A DNA stretch of 64,000 nucleotides from DATKMP01 sp963790045. Its GTDB lineage: Bacteria > Bacteroidota > Ignavibacteria > UBA10030. Made by a program: the position numbers and the translations under genes. Positions 48,414 through 56,786 of this stretch are shown here, piece after piece. Each line of letters opens with the position of its first letter. Positions within the stretch are counted from its first letter, which is position 1. The stretch covers positions 124,001 through 188,000 of the forward strand of contig CAWBMS010000009.1 in assembly GCA_963790045.1 (NCBI GenBank). Direction: 5' to 3'. Under the pieces are notes generated by a model, which searched no databases, was not told the DNA's origin, and worked only from the letters and a program-made list of their open reading frames with translations.

Positions 48414-48719
48414 TTGGTAAAACACATTGTGGTATGGAAACTGAAAGAATTTGCAGAAGGTAACAATAAAAATCTGAACGCTCAAAAGGTGAAAGAGCTG
48501 ATAGAAAATATGCGCGGCAAAATCCCGGGTTTGCGTTATATAGAAGTCGGCATCAATTTTACCATCGAAGAAGGTTGTGCTGATGTTGTCTTGTATTCCG
48601 AACTCGATTCTCGAGAAGCATTGAATCTGTACCAAAGTCATCCAGTTCATGTTGCTGTAAAAGATTTCATAAAAAATGTTCGTTCAGAACGTCATGTTAT
48701 CGATTATGAAGTAATATAA
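48414..48719 (+). CDS. Dabb (stress-responsive alpha-beta barrel) domain protein
   Basis: A small soluble protein of 101 aa starting at TTG 48414, just after AGAGGTG and 10 bp past the nfnB stop. It has the Dabb ferredoxin-like fold pattern: VKHIVVWKLKE at the start, KIPGLRYIEVGINF in the middle and LYQSHPVHVAVKDFIKNV with the conserved HPxH at the end. Dabb proteins form dimers, and their function is often unknown. Co-translation with nfnAB suggests a redox or stress role. Bases 48720-48915 after it are AT-rich with nothing clear. Confidence 0.85.
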   Translation: MVKHIVVWKLKEFAEGNNKNLNAQKVKELIENMRGKIPGLRYIEVGINFTIEEGCADVVLYSELDSREALNLYQSHPVHVAVKDFIKNVRSERHVIDYEVI

Positions 48720-48915
48720 TCTTTCAATCAATTTTTCCAGCTTACCGACTCTCAAACGCCACTCACCGAATTTTCTGCAACATTTTATTCGGCAAATAGT
48801 ATTTTAGTGTAGATTTTCATTTGAAGATCGAACATTTATTTTTGTTCATTAGAATATCTTAATGCTAATTTGATTGAATAGTAGGGCAACTTTTATTATA
48901 CTGTATCGTAATAAA

Positions 48916-48928
48916 TGACTACGAGTCA
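48916..48928. promoter_or_regulatory. Candidate TetR operator
   Basis: TGACT-ACG-AGTCA is a short inverted repeat 22 bp upstream of the tetR-type gene. It lies downstream of a TATACT element near 48897-48902. The position suits autorepression of the efflux operon. Confidence 0.4.
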
Positions 48929-48949
48929 GTAAATAAAGGATCGTCTAAT

Positions 48950-49621
48950 ATGGGCATTGTCGAACGTAAAGAACGCGAAAAAGAGCACAGAAAAGAAGAA
49001 ATTCTTGACGCTGCGCAAAAAGTTTTTTTTGCTAGGGGACTTGCCACGGCAACAATGGATGAAATTGCTGAGACAGCGGAATTGAGCAAAGGAACGCTTT
49101 ATCTCTATTACAAAAGTAAAGAAGATATGTACCTTGCCGTGATGATGCGAGGGATGGAAGAATTGCATGATGAATTTGAGCGCATTGCAGCTTCCAAGCT
49201 TTCTTCGGTAAAGAAGATCATAAAACTTGGAGATACATACAAAGAATATTTTAATACGCATCGTAAATATTTTCAGATGGTGCACTTTTTACAATCGCCC
49301 CAATTTCATAAACAGGTTTCTGATGAAATGATGAAAAGTTGTGATGTTGATGGACAAAAAATCTGGAATGTGATCAGCGAGATTTTAAAACATGGAAGAG
49401 AAGACGGTACCTTGCGTCCGGAATTTAATCCTATGGAACTCGGTGTCATTCTATGGTCGAGTGAAACAGCGCTTTTGTCTCGACTTGATAATGAAAGCGA
49501 GTCATGGAAAAAACGATTTAATATCGATCTGGCACATACACTGAAGATATCGAACACTTTGTTGCTCGAATCGATTTTAACAGATCGTGGACGCTCTGAA
49601 TTCGCATCACTCAAGCGGTGA
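48950..49621 (+). CDS. TetR-family repressor of the efflux operon
   Basis: A 223-aa TetR regulator. The N-terminal DNA-binding domain (residues 8-58) shows REKEHRKEEILDAAQKVFFAR, TATMDEIAETAELSKGTLYLYYKSKEDMY, with the typical helix-turn-helix. The remaining helices form the ligand pocket and dimer interface. It is the first gene of TetR-TolC-MFP-RND, all on the same strand with gaps of 23-32 bp. It therefore probably represses the pump until an inducer binds. Confidence 0.92.
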   Translation: MGIVERKEREKEHRKEEILDAAQKVFFARGLATATMDEIAETAELSKGTLYLYYKSKEDMYLAVMMRGMEELHDEFERIAASKLSSVKKIIKLGDTYKEYFNTHRKYFQMVHFLQSPQFHKQVSDEMMKSCDVDGQKIWNVISEILKHGREDGTLRPEFNPMELGVILWSSETALLSRLDNESESWKKRFNIDLAHTLKISNTLLLESILTDRGRSEFASLKR

Positions 49622-49653
49622 TCGGTTCGTTGGATTTTTAAACAAGAGGAAAA

Positions 49654-51018
49654 ATGATGAGACAATTGACAAAAATGATATTTATAATTTCTGTGCTGGT
49701 ATATCCATCTCTCGCACAGCAAAAGCTTTCGCTCACGATTGATCAAGCAGTTCAAACGGGATTGGAAAACAGCAAGACACTGCACACTTCGCAGTTCAAG
49801 GTTGTTGCTGCGGATGCAAAAGCGAGCGAAACCAATACGCTGGGGTTGCCATCAGTATCGTTTATGGGTGCTTATACGCGATTAAGTGCTGTCGATCCTG
49901 CAATTATTCCTTTTCCTTCCAGTGGTGTTGTGGATAATAATCCCACGCCTGGCCATGTTTCGTTAATTCCAACCTTATATCAATTTGGAGCGAACGTTGT
50001 AAATTCTTATACGTTGAAAACAACAGTTCAACAGCCGTTGTTTACAGGTGGAAAAATTTCTGGTGCAATAGATGCCGCCCAATATTCTGCTGATGCGACG
50101 AAGCAAGATCAAAAGAAAGATCAAGCCGACGTTTTATATAATATCAAGACAGCATATTGGAATCTGTATCGGGCAATCGAATTTAAAAAATTCATTGATG
50201 AAAACGTAGAACAAATGAAATCGCATGCGTTCGATGCAGAAAATCTTTTTAAACAGGGTTTGTTAACGACGAACGATGTTATGAAGGTGCGAATTCAATT
50301 ATCTGACGCTCTTGTCCGTCAGATCGAAGCAAAAAATAATGTTCAATTAGGAATGTACATGTTGAATAATACGTTAGGGCTTCCATTGCAAACAGAGATT
50401 GAATTGGCATCCACCATCAATGTCCTTGATCGAAAGTGGGATTCAACAGATCAATTGATTCAATTGGCTTTCGAAAAACGTCCAGAAATACTGGGAATGA
50501 ATGCTCGGATCAAAGCGAGTGAAGCGGGATTAACATCGGCGCGTGGAAACTGGTGGCCGCAAATATATTTAGTCGGCGATTATAATTATAACCGGCCGAA
50601 TACGCGCATTTTTCCGACGGCCGATGAATTTAACGGCACATGGGATGTAACACTTTCCATATCGTTAAATCTTTGGAATTGGAACCAAACGGGACATCAA
50701 ACAACGCAAGCGCAAGCACAATTAGCGCAAGCGCAGGAAGGGCTTTCGATGACGAAAGACGGTATTACGCTGGAAGTAACGCAATGTTATCTCAACATCC
50801 AAAAAGCAAAAGAACAAAAAATTGTTTCGGAGCAAGAAGTTACACAAGCCGAAGAAAATTATCGCACGATGGATGGAAAATACAAACAAGGCCTTGCAGC
50901 AAATTCTGAATTACTTGATGCCGAAGTCGCGTTACTTCAGGCAAAATTAACCTTAACACAATCTTTAGTCGATTATGAACTTGCCATCGCACAATTGTCT
51001 AAGGCGATCGGTGAATAA
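49654..51018 (+). CDS. TolC-family outer membrane efflux protein
   Basis: Outer-membrane channel of 454 aa. A signal peptide (...VLVYPSLAQQ) precedes two OEP repeats. LTIDQAVQTGLENSKTLHTSQ opens the first and LIQLAFEKRPEILGMNARIKAS the second. KQGLLTTNDVMKVRIQLSDA and KQGLAANSELLDAEVALLQAK are the paired alpha-hairpin segments of TolC proteins. A product of the same operon as the adaptor and RND pump, it completes a tripartite exporter. Confidence 0.93.
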   Translation: MMRQLTKMIFIISVLVYPSLAQQKLSLTIDQAVQTGLENSKTLHTSQFKVVAADAKASETNTLGLPSVSFMGAYTRLSAVDPAIIPFPSSGVVDNNPTPGHVSLIPTLYQFGANVVNSYTLKTTVQQPLFTGGKISGAIDAAQYSADATKQDQKKDQADVLYNIKTAYWNLYRAIEFKKFIDENVEQMKSHAFDAENLFKQGLLTTNDVMKVRIQLSDALVRQIEAKNNVQLGMYMLNNTLGLPLQTEIELASTINVLDRKWDSTDQLIQLAFEKRPEILGMNARIKASEAGLTSARGNWWPQIYLVGDYNYNRPNTRIFPTADEFNGTWDVTLSISLNLWNWNQTGHQTTQAQAQLAQAQEGLSMTKDGITLEVTQCYLNIQKAKEQKIVSEQEVTQAEENYRTMDGKYKQGLAANSELLDAEVALLQAKLTLTQSLVDYELAIAQLSKAIGE

Positions 51019-51041
51019 GAATTTATACAAAGGAAATCATC

Positions 51042-52101
51042 ATGAATACAAAAACACGAATCATACTTATTAGCAGTATCGTTGTAATCATTCTCGTCGT
51101 TCTTATTGTAAGAAGTAAGATAGAATTGAATGCTTCTTCAGATGCCGGTGCGGTGACAACGTCTCCGGCTGTCTCTGTCTATAAAGTGCAGAAGCAATCT
51201 ATCGATAACCGATTTTCGCTTGTGGGAACACTTAACGGCTTTAACGATGTGGTTGTACCTTTCAGAAACGCAAGGGCGCGTCGTCAAAGTTGATGCCGAA
51301 GTGGGACAATATAAAGAAGCTGGCTCGGTCTTGGTAGAAGTGGACAGCGAGACGAAAGAAGCGGCATATAAAGCAGCAGAAGTTAATTATGAAAAAGCAA
51401 AAAAAGATTTAGAACGATACGAAACGCTTTATAAAGAGCACTCGATTTCTGATACTCAAATCGAACAAGCACGCTGGGCTTACCAAAGTGCCGATGCACA
51501 ATATATTACTGCACGCCGTGCTTTTACCGATACCAAAATCACGACTCCCATTTCGGGAATTGTAACGGCACGATATGTCAATGTAGGGACGATGACGGTT
51601 GGCGCACCGCAAGCAACACAGATCGCCAACATTGTTGATATCTCCCGCTTGAAAGCAAAAGTACAAGTTGCCGAAAAAGATGTGTTTCGATTACATGTTG
51701 GCGATGCGGTAGATGTGACAACCGATGTTTTTTCTAATACAACATTTGCCGGAAAGATCTTCACGATTTCCTCTAAAGGTGATGATGGACATACCTATGC
51801 CGTCGAAGTTTTATTACTCAATCCCAGACAAGAATTAAAAGCAGGAATGTTCGTGCATTTGACGTTCACCCCAAAAGCTTCCACAACCGCATTGTTGATT
51901 CCGCGTGAAGCCATCATCGGAAGTACGCAGAACGCACAGGTCTATGTCGTCAATAACAATATTGCTAACCTGCGTTCGATCCTTGTTGGAAAAGAATTGG
52001 GCACTTCGGTTGAAGTGCTGCAGGGACTTCAGGAAGGTGAATCCGTGGTAACGGATGGCGAAAATAATTTGAGCGACAATGCACAAGTAATCGTTCACTA
52101 A
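51042..52101 (+). CDS. RND efflux periplasmic adaptor (one +1 frameshift)
   Basis: Membrane fusion protein of about 352 aa. An N-terminal anchor helix lies at residues 6-23 (IILISSIVVIILVVLIV). Biotinyl-lipoyl halves, an alpha-hairpin (AAYKAAEVNYEKAKKDLERYETLY...) and the beta-barrel follow, with TKITTPISGIVTARYVNVGTMT and AGMFVHLTFTP. The frame breaks at the TTT of 51260-51262: dropping one T joins GFNDVVVP to SETQGRVVKVDAEVGQYKEAG. It lies 23 bp after the TolC gene and 28 bp before the pump. Probably intact in the cell. Confidence 0.9.
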
Positions 52102-52129
52102 TGGTTGCAAGGACAAAAGGAATTTACAC

Positions 52130-55100
52130 ATGACACTTACTGAATTATCTATAAAACGGCCTACGCTCGTCGTCGTTACGTTCACGGTGCTGGCGGTGTT
52201 GGGCATCTTCAGTTACTTTCAATTGAAATATGAACTGCTTCCGAAAATGTCGATTCCCGTGGTCACTGTGACAACGGTCTATCCGGGAGCGTCGCCTAAT
52301 GAAGTGGAAAATAACGTCACCAAAGTGATCGAAGACGCTGTTTCCGGCATCGATAAGATCGATGATGTGCGTGCAACTTCGTTTGAAGGGATGTCTCTGG
52401 TTATTATCGAATTCAAACAAGATGCCAATATCGATGTCGTGGTGCAGGATGCTTCACGCAAAGTCAATGCAATACTCTCGCAATTACCGACTGATGCAAA
52501 ACAGCCGACGGTATCGAAGATTGCAATTGACGAAACTCCTGTCCTTCGTATGGGTGTAACAAGCGCCATGGAAGCACGGGTGTTTTATCAGTTTATGAAA
52601 GATCGCATTCAACCGCGCTTATCAAAAATTGCCGGTGTTGCGCAAGTCGCGATGACAGGCGGCGAAGAACGTGAGATCAAAGTCAATGTCGATGCCAACA
52701 AGGCGCGTGCATATGGAATTTCCATTTTGCAAGTGATGCAGGCGGTTCGCAATGCAAACATGGATTTTCCGACGGGTAATGTGAAAGATGCAGACGCTCA
52801 ATTTGTTGTCCGCATAGCCGGAAAATTTAAATCAATTGAAGATTTGCGCCAGTTGGTGATTGGTCGCTCACGACAGGGGGGCGACATTCATCTTGCGGAT
52901 ATAGCAGAAGTGCAGGACGGGAGAAAAGATTATGAACAAATCAATCGTGTGAATGGCGTTACTTCTATCGGCATTCAAATCGTCAAACAATCGGATGCCA
53001 ATGCTGTATCGGTCAGCCGCCTTGTCCGCGATGAATTGAAAAAGATTCAAGAAGAATTTAAAAGCCAAGGAATCAATTTCAATATTGCAGAAGATAGCTC
53101 AACGTTTACCTTGGATGCGGCAAATGCTGTCAAAGAAGATTTATTGTTAGCCGTGCTGATGGTTGCCATCGTGATGCTGCTGTTCCTGCACAGTATTCGA
53201 AATTCGCTCATTGTTTTGGTAGCGATCCCAGCATCGCTGATTACAACCTTTGGGTTAATGTATGCGATGGATTTTTCTATGAATATGATGACGCTGCTCG
53301 GTATGTCGTTGGTGATCGGTATATTGGTCGATGACTCTATCGTGGTGCTGGAAAATATTTACCATCACCTTGAAAAAGGAGAAGAGCCGCGAACAGCCGC
53401 GTTGCGCGGAAGAAATGAGATCGGATTTGCGGCACTATCAATCACCATGGTGGACGTCGTCGTTTTCTTGCCGTTGTCGTTAGTGAGCGGTATTGTAGGA
53501 CAAATTATACGGCAATATGCATTGGTTGTTGTCGGTTCAACGCTCACGAGCTTGTTCGTGTCATTCACGATTACGCCGACCTTGGCGTCGCGATTTGCGA
53601 AATTAGAACGTTTAACAGATCGTACCTTGCTCGGAAAATTTGCATTAGCGTTCGAACAATTGTACCATCGATCGACGGAATTTTATCAGCGGTTGTTAAG
53701 ATGGGCATTGGTCAATAAAGCCAAAGTTGCTTTGGCAACAACAGGCCTCTTTCTTCTTGCGCTGTTGTTTCCCGCATTGGGCTTGATTGGAAATGAATTC
53801 ATGCCGCAGTCAGATCGTGGAGAATTTAGCGTATCTATCGAAATGGAGCCCGGTGCTTCTATCGAGCAGAATAATAGTGCAACGCTTAAAATCGAACGTA
53901 CGTTGGCACAAATACCTGAAATCGAAAAAATATTTACCGGTGTTGGGGCTCAAGAAAGTGGTTCGCTGTCGTTATCGAGCGCTAACCTCACTCAATTGAA
54001 TGTGATGCTAACACCGAAAGAACATCGGAAAAAAACAACGACGCAAGTCGGTGAAGAAATTAAAGCGAAGTTGAAAACGATCCCGGGTGTGAAAGTGTAT
54101 GTGAACCCGATTGGTTTGTTTGGTACTGCCAACAGCGCTGCGATCCAGATTGCGGTCAACGGTACCAATTTTGAAGATATTACGAAAGCGGCGAATCAGA
54201 TTGACGATGTGTTGAAGCATGTTCCCGGAACGACAGACGTTCGCCTTTCTTCGGAAACAGGCAAGCCGGAAATGCACATTGAAATCGACAGAGCAAAGAT
54301 GGCGCAACTCGGATTGTCCGTTGCCGATGTCGGCTCGACACTTCGAATTGCGTTAACGGGCGATGATGAATCGAAGTATCGCGATGGGAATACGGAATAC
54401 GACATCCGCATTCAGTTCGATCAATTTAACAGAACCCGGACAGATGATATTGGCGGTATTACCTTTATGAATAACCGTGGCCAGCTGGTAGAGTTAAAGC
54501 AGTTTGCCACAATTACGCAATCCTCCGGTCCGACAAAATTGGAACGGCGAGACCGTATCGGTATTATTTATGTCAATGGTGAAACACTTGGCCGACCGAC
54601 AGGCACGATCATGGAAGACTTCAAGAAGAATATTTCCGGTGTACAGTTGCCGAACGGCATAACGCTTTCATATCTCGGTATGGAAAAAATGCGCGGTGAA
54701 GGTTTTACCGATCTGTTCTGGGCTATGGGCGTCGGCATTTTGTTCATCTATTTGATTATGGTCGCCTTATATGATTCCTATGTCTATCCGTTCGTAGTCT
54801 TGTTCTCGTTGCCGTTAGCGATGGTTGGTGCCTTGGTTGCATTGGCTGCGGCAGGGAAATCGCTTAGCATTTTTACGATGCTCGGCATTATTATGTTAAT
54901 GGGACTTGTCGCCAAGAACGCAATCTTGCTTGTCGATCGCACCAATCAAACACGGCTTGAACAAGGATTATCTGTGTATGATGCTCTGCTCGAAGCCGGC
55001 AAATCTCGAATGCGTCCTATTCTAATGACAACACTCACAATGATCTTTGGTATGCTGCCGATTGCCCTGTCAACAGCAACGGGTGCCGAATGGAAATCCG

Positions 55101-55303
55101 GTTTAGCATGGGTGCTTATTGGTGGATTGACAAGTTCGTTATTCTTAACGTTGCTTGTTGTACCGGTGGTGTACATGAAAGTAGATGAATGGAAGGAAAA
55201 AATTCCGGCTTTCTTCAAAAAGCCATCGTCTATATTCAAGCATTCGCAACAAGGAGTAAGAATCGAACCACCAGTAAAGATTGATTCCATCAGCACAAAC
55301 TAA
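52130..55303 (+). CDS. RND multidrug efflux permease (HAE1 family)
   Basis: Proton-driven inner-membrane pump of 1057 aa with 12 transmembrane helices and two large periplasmic loops. The N-terminus is SIKRPTLVVVTFTVLAVLGIFSYF. The first loop begins VTVTTVYPGASPNEVENNVT. Proton-relay acidic residues are in helix 4 (GMSLVIGILVDDSIVVLENIYHH). The second half has GMEKMRGEGFTDLFWAMGVG and TMLGIIMLMGLVAKNAILLVDR. Partner of the adaptor and TolC protein upstream. Probably exports drugs, dyes or plant phenolics; the specificity is not visible. Confidence 0.95.
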   Translation: MTLTELSIKRPTLVVVTFTVLAVLGIFSYFQLKYELLPKMSIPVVTVTTVYPGASPNEVENNVTKVIEDAVSGIDKIDDVRATSFEGMSLVIIEFKQDANIDVVVQDASRKVNAILSQLPTDAKQPTVSKIAIDETPVLRMGVTSAMEARVFYQFMKDRIQPRLSKIAGVAQVAMTGGEEREIKVNVDANKARAYGISILQVMQAVRNANMDFPTGNVKDADAQFVVRIAGKFKSIEDLRQLVIGRSRQGGDIHLADIAEVQDGRKDYEQINRVNGVTSIGIQIVKQSDANAVSVSRLVRDELKKIQEEFKSQGINFNIAEDSSTFTLDAANAVKEDLLLAVLMVAIVMLLFLHSIRNSLIVLVAIPASLITTFGLMYAMDFSMNMMTLLGMSLVIGILVDDSIVVLENIYHHLEKGEEPRTAALRGRNEIGFAALSITMVDVVVFLPLSLVSGIVGQIIRQYALVVVGSTLTSLFVSFTITPTLASRFAKLERLTDRTLLGKFALAFEQLYHRSTEFYQRLLRWALVNKAKVALATTGLFLLALLFPALGLIGNEFMPQSDRGEFSVSIEMEPGASIEQNNSATLKIERTLAQIPEIEKIFTGVGAQESGSLSLSSANLTQLNVMLTPKEHRKKTTTQVGEEIKAKLKTIPGVKVYVNPIGLFGTANSAAIQIAVNGTNFEDITKAANQIDDVLKHVPGTTDVRLSSETGKPEMHIEIDRAKMAQLGLSVADVGSTLRIALTGDDESKYRDGNTEYDIRIQFDQFNRTRTDDIGGITFMNNRGQLVELKQFATITQSSGPTKLERRDRIGIIYVNGETLGRPTGTIMEDFKKNISGVQLPNGITLSYLGMEKMRGEGFTDLFWAMGVGILFIYLIMVALYDSYVYPFVVLFSLPLAMVGALVALAAAGKSLSIFTMLGIIMLMGLVAKNAILLVDRTNQTRLEQGLSVYDALLEAGKSRMRPILMTTLTMIFGMLPIALSTATGAEWKSGLAWVLIGGLTSSLFLTLLVVPVVYMKVDEWKEKIPAFFKKPSSIFKHSQQGVRIEPPVKIDSISTN

Positions 55304-55357
55304 AAAGAATAGTGACCGCACAGCAAGCCCAAAAAAATTGTGCTGTGTTATAAAATG

Positions 55358-55392
55358 CAAAGGGCTTCACTCGAAACCGAGGAAGCCCTTTG
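55358..55392. terminator. Bidirectional terminator between RND pump and TonB gene
   Basis: CAAAGGGCTTC (55358-55368) pairs perfectly with GAAGCCCTTTG (55382-55392). An inner CTCG/CGAG stem extends it. It separates the convergent efflux and TonB/repeat operons. Confidence 0.85.
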
Positions 55393-55418
55393 TTCATTTA
55401 GTGCATGCAGAAAAAATT

Positions 55419-56765
55419 TTATTTCAAGTTAAAAATATACGGTATGGAAATTTTTTCGGATACTGGCCCTGTGGACATCATAGCCGGTTTAAAAACCGAT
55501 TTCATGGCTGCTTCGACAGCTGCATCGTTAAAAGCTTCATTTGAACTATATATAACCTTTGCCTGTACTGCTTTTCCCTGGGCATCGACCAATATTTCTA
55601 CCACAACTTTTCCTTGTAAACGCATCCGGTATGCGATTTCTGGATAAATAGCGGGCGCGCGCTTTATGACTTCGGCAGGTGTTTCGATAGAAACAAAAGG
55701 TTTGGGTGCAGCTTCTGCCGGTTTTTGTTGTTGGGGTTGAGCAGTTTGTTGTACAACGGGAGGAGGTGCCGCCTGTGGTTGCGGAACAGCCTGTTTATTA
55801 TTAGGGGTTTCCAATTTTGGTGTTGCCACTGGATTGGCGACAGGTTGCTGTTTAACGACAGGTTTTTCTTTTGCGGCGGCTTGTTGTTTGGCAAGCGCTT
55901 GTTGTTTTTCGGCGGCGGCCTTGGCATCTGCTGCTTTCGCATCAGCCGTCATTTTTTCCAAAGTTTGTAGCGCAGCTTTATCATCGGGTGCAACAGCTTT
56001 TTGCTCTGCAAGAGGTTCTTTACGTTCTTCCACAGGAGCGGTCCATTCTGTGACTGCGGGTTTTTCCGCTGCTTGTTGTTCCGGTTCGTTATTGTTAGAT
56101 CCCGGTTTAAAAATAAACCATGCAATAACGCCGAGAACAACTACTGCAGCAATACCGATGATAACGGGGGTTTTCGATGTTTGTTCCGGTTCCCATGTCG
56201 TTGTCGGTTGTTGTTCTTCTTTTTGTTGAGAGACTTCTGTTTTCTCTTCGTCAGGTTTCTGTTCTTTTTTTGCTTGAACATCGATCAACTGTTCAATCTT
56301 TTGTTCATATTCTTTTGCAACGACGCTGCCTGGTTCAACAATATAAATACGACGAATTTCTTCCAAGGCACGTTGATATTCGCCTTTTTCCACATAATCA
56401 TCTGCCCGCTGAAAATATTGGCTTTTCAATTTTTCCAGTGCAGCTTCTTTTTCCTTTTTCTCTGGAGGATTTTCAGCCGGTTTTGCTGCTGCTTGCCGCC
56501 GTTGTGTATCGGCAATAGCGCGTTCGATCATTGCCGGAAAAGATTTGACGATCTCATCTCGGCTTTCAACCACAAGAGCCGGATCCATCATTTTCACGAT
56601 TTGCTTTTCAATCGCGATGAGGTAAATATTTTTTGCGTCGGCTGCTTTTGCTTGTCTTACAAGCGATACTGCATCCTCAAATCGATTGGCATCAATGTGA
56701 GGTTGAAGGTCTCGCAGTCTCGTGATTAAAAATTCTGGAGTCGTTAATTTTTCTTGAGGTTCCAT
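55419..56765 (-). CDS. TonB-family protein with cytoplasmic TPR-like modules
   Basis: About 448 aa. A long cytoplasmic part holds two TPR-like modules, near residues 12-58 and 112-163 (YFQRADDYVEKGEYQRALEE, then IRRIYIVEP). A transmembrane helix follows near 199-219 (PVIIGIAAVVVLGVIAWFIF). Next is a periplasmic A/Q/P/K-rich linker and a C-terminal TonB domain (IYPEIAYRMRLQGKVVVEILVD ... SVFKPAM). Usual TonB proteins have almost no cytoplasmic part. The modules match those of the 11-repeat protein encoded 21 bp upstream, so the two probably interact. The start ATG 56765 is preferred over TTG 56780. No ExbB/ExbD gene is nearby. Confidence 0.87.
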   Translation of the reverse strand: MEPQEKLTTPEFLITRLRDLQPHIDANRFEDAVSLVRQAKAADAKNIYLIAIEKQIVKMMDPALVVESRDEIVKSFPAMIERAIADTQRRQAAAKPAENPPEKKEKEAALEKLKSQYFQRADDYVEKGEYQRALEEIRRIYIVEPGSVVAKEYEQKIEQLIDVQAKKEQKPDEEKTEVSQQKEEQQPTTTWEPEQTSKTPVIIGIAAVVVLGVIAWFIFKPGSNNNEPEQQAAEKPAVTEWTAPVEERKEPLAEQKAVAPDDKAALQTLEKMTADAKAADAKAAAEKQQALAKQQAAAKEKPVVKQQPVANPVATPKLETPNNKQAVPQPQAAPPPVVQQTAQPQQQKPAEAAPKPFVSIETPAEVIKRAPAIYPEIAYRMRLQGKVVVEILVDAQGKAVQAKVIYSSNEAFNDAAVEAAMKSVFKPAMMSTGPVSEKISIPYIFNLK

Positions 56766-56786
56766 AGAGTATTTATCCAATTACGG

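Noticed and set aside
56001..56729. A 242-codon plus-strand open frame rich in F, L and C
   Set aside because: It lies exactly opposite the TonB-family gene. Its odd composition is the complement of Lys/Glu/Gln/Ala-rich codons, and it has no family-like motif.
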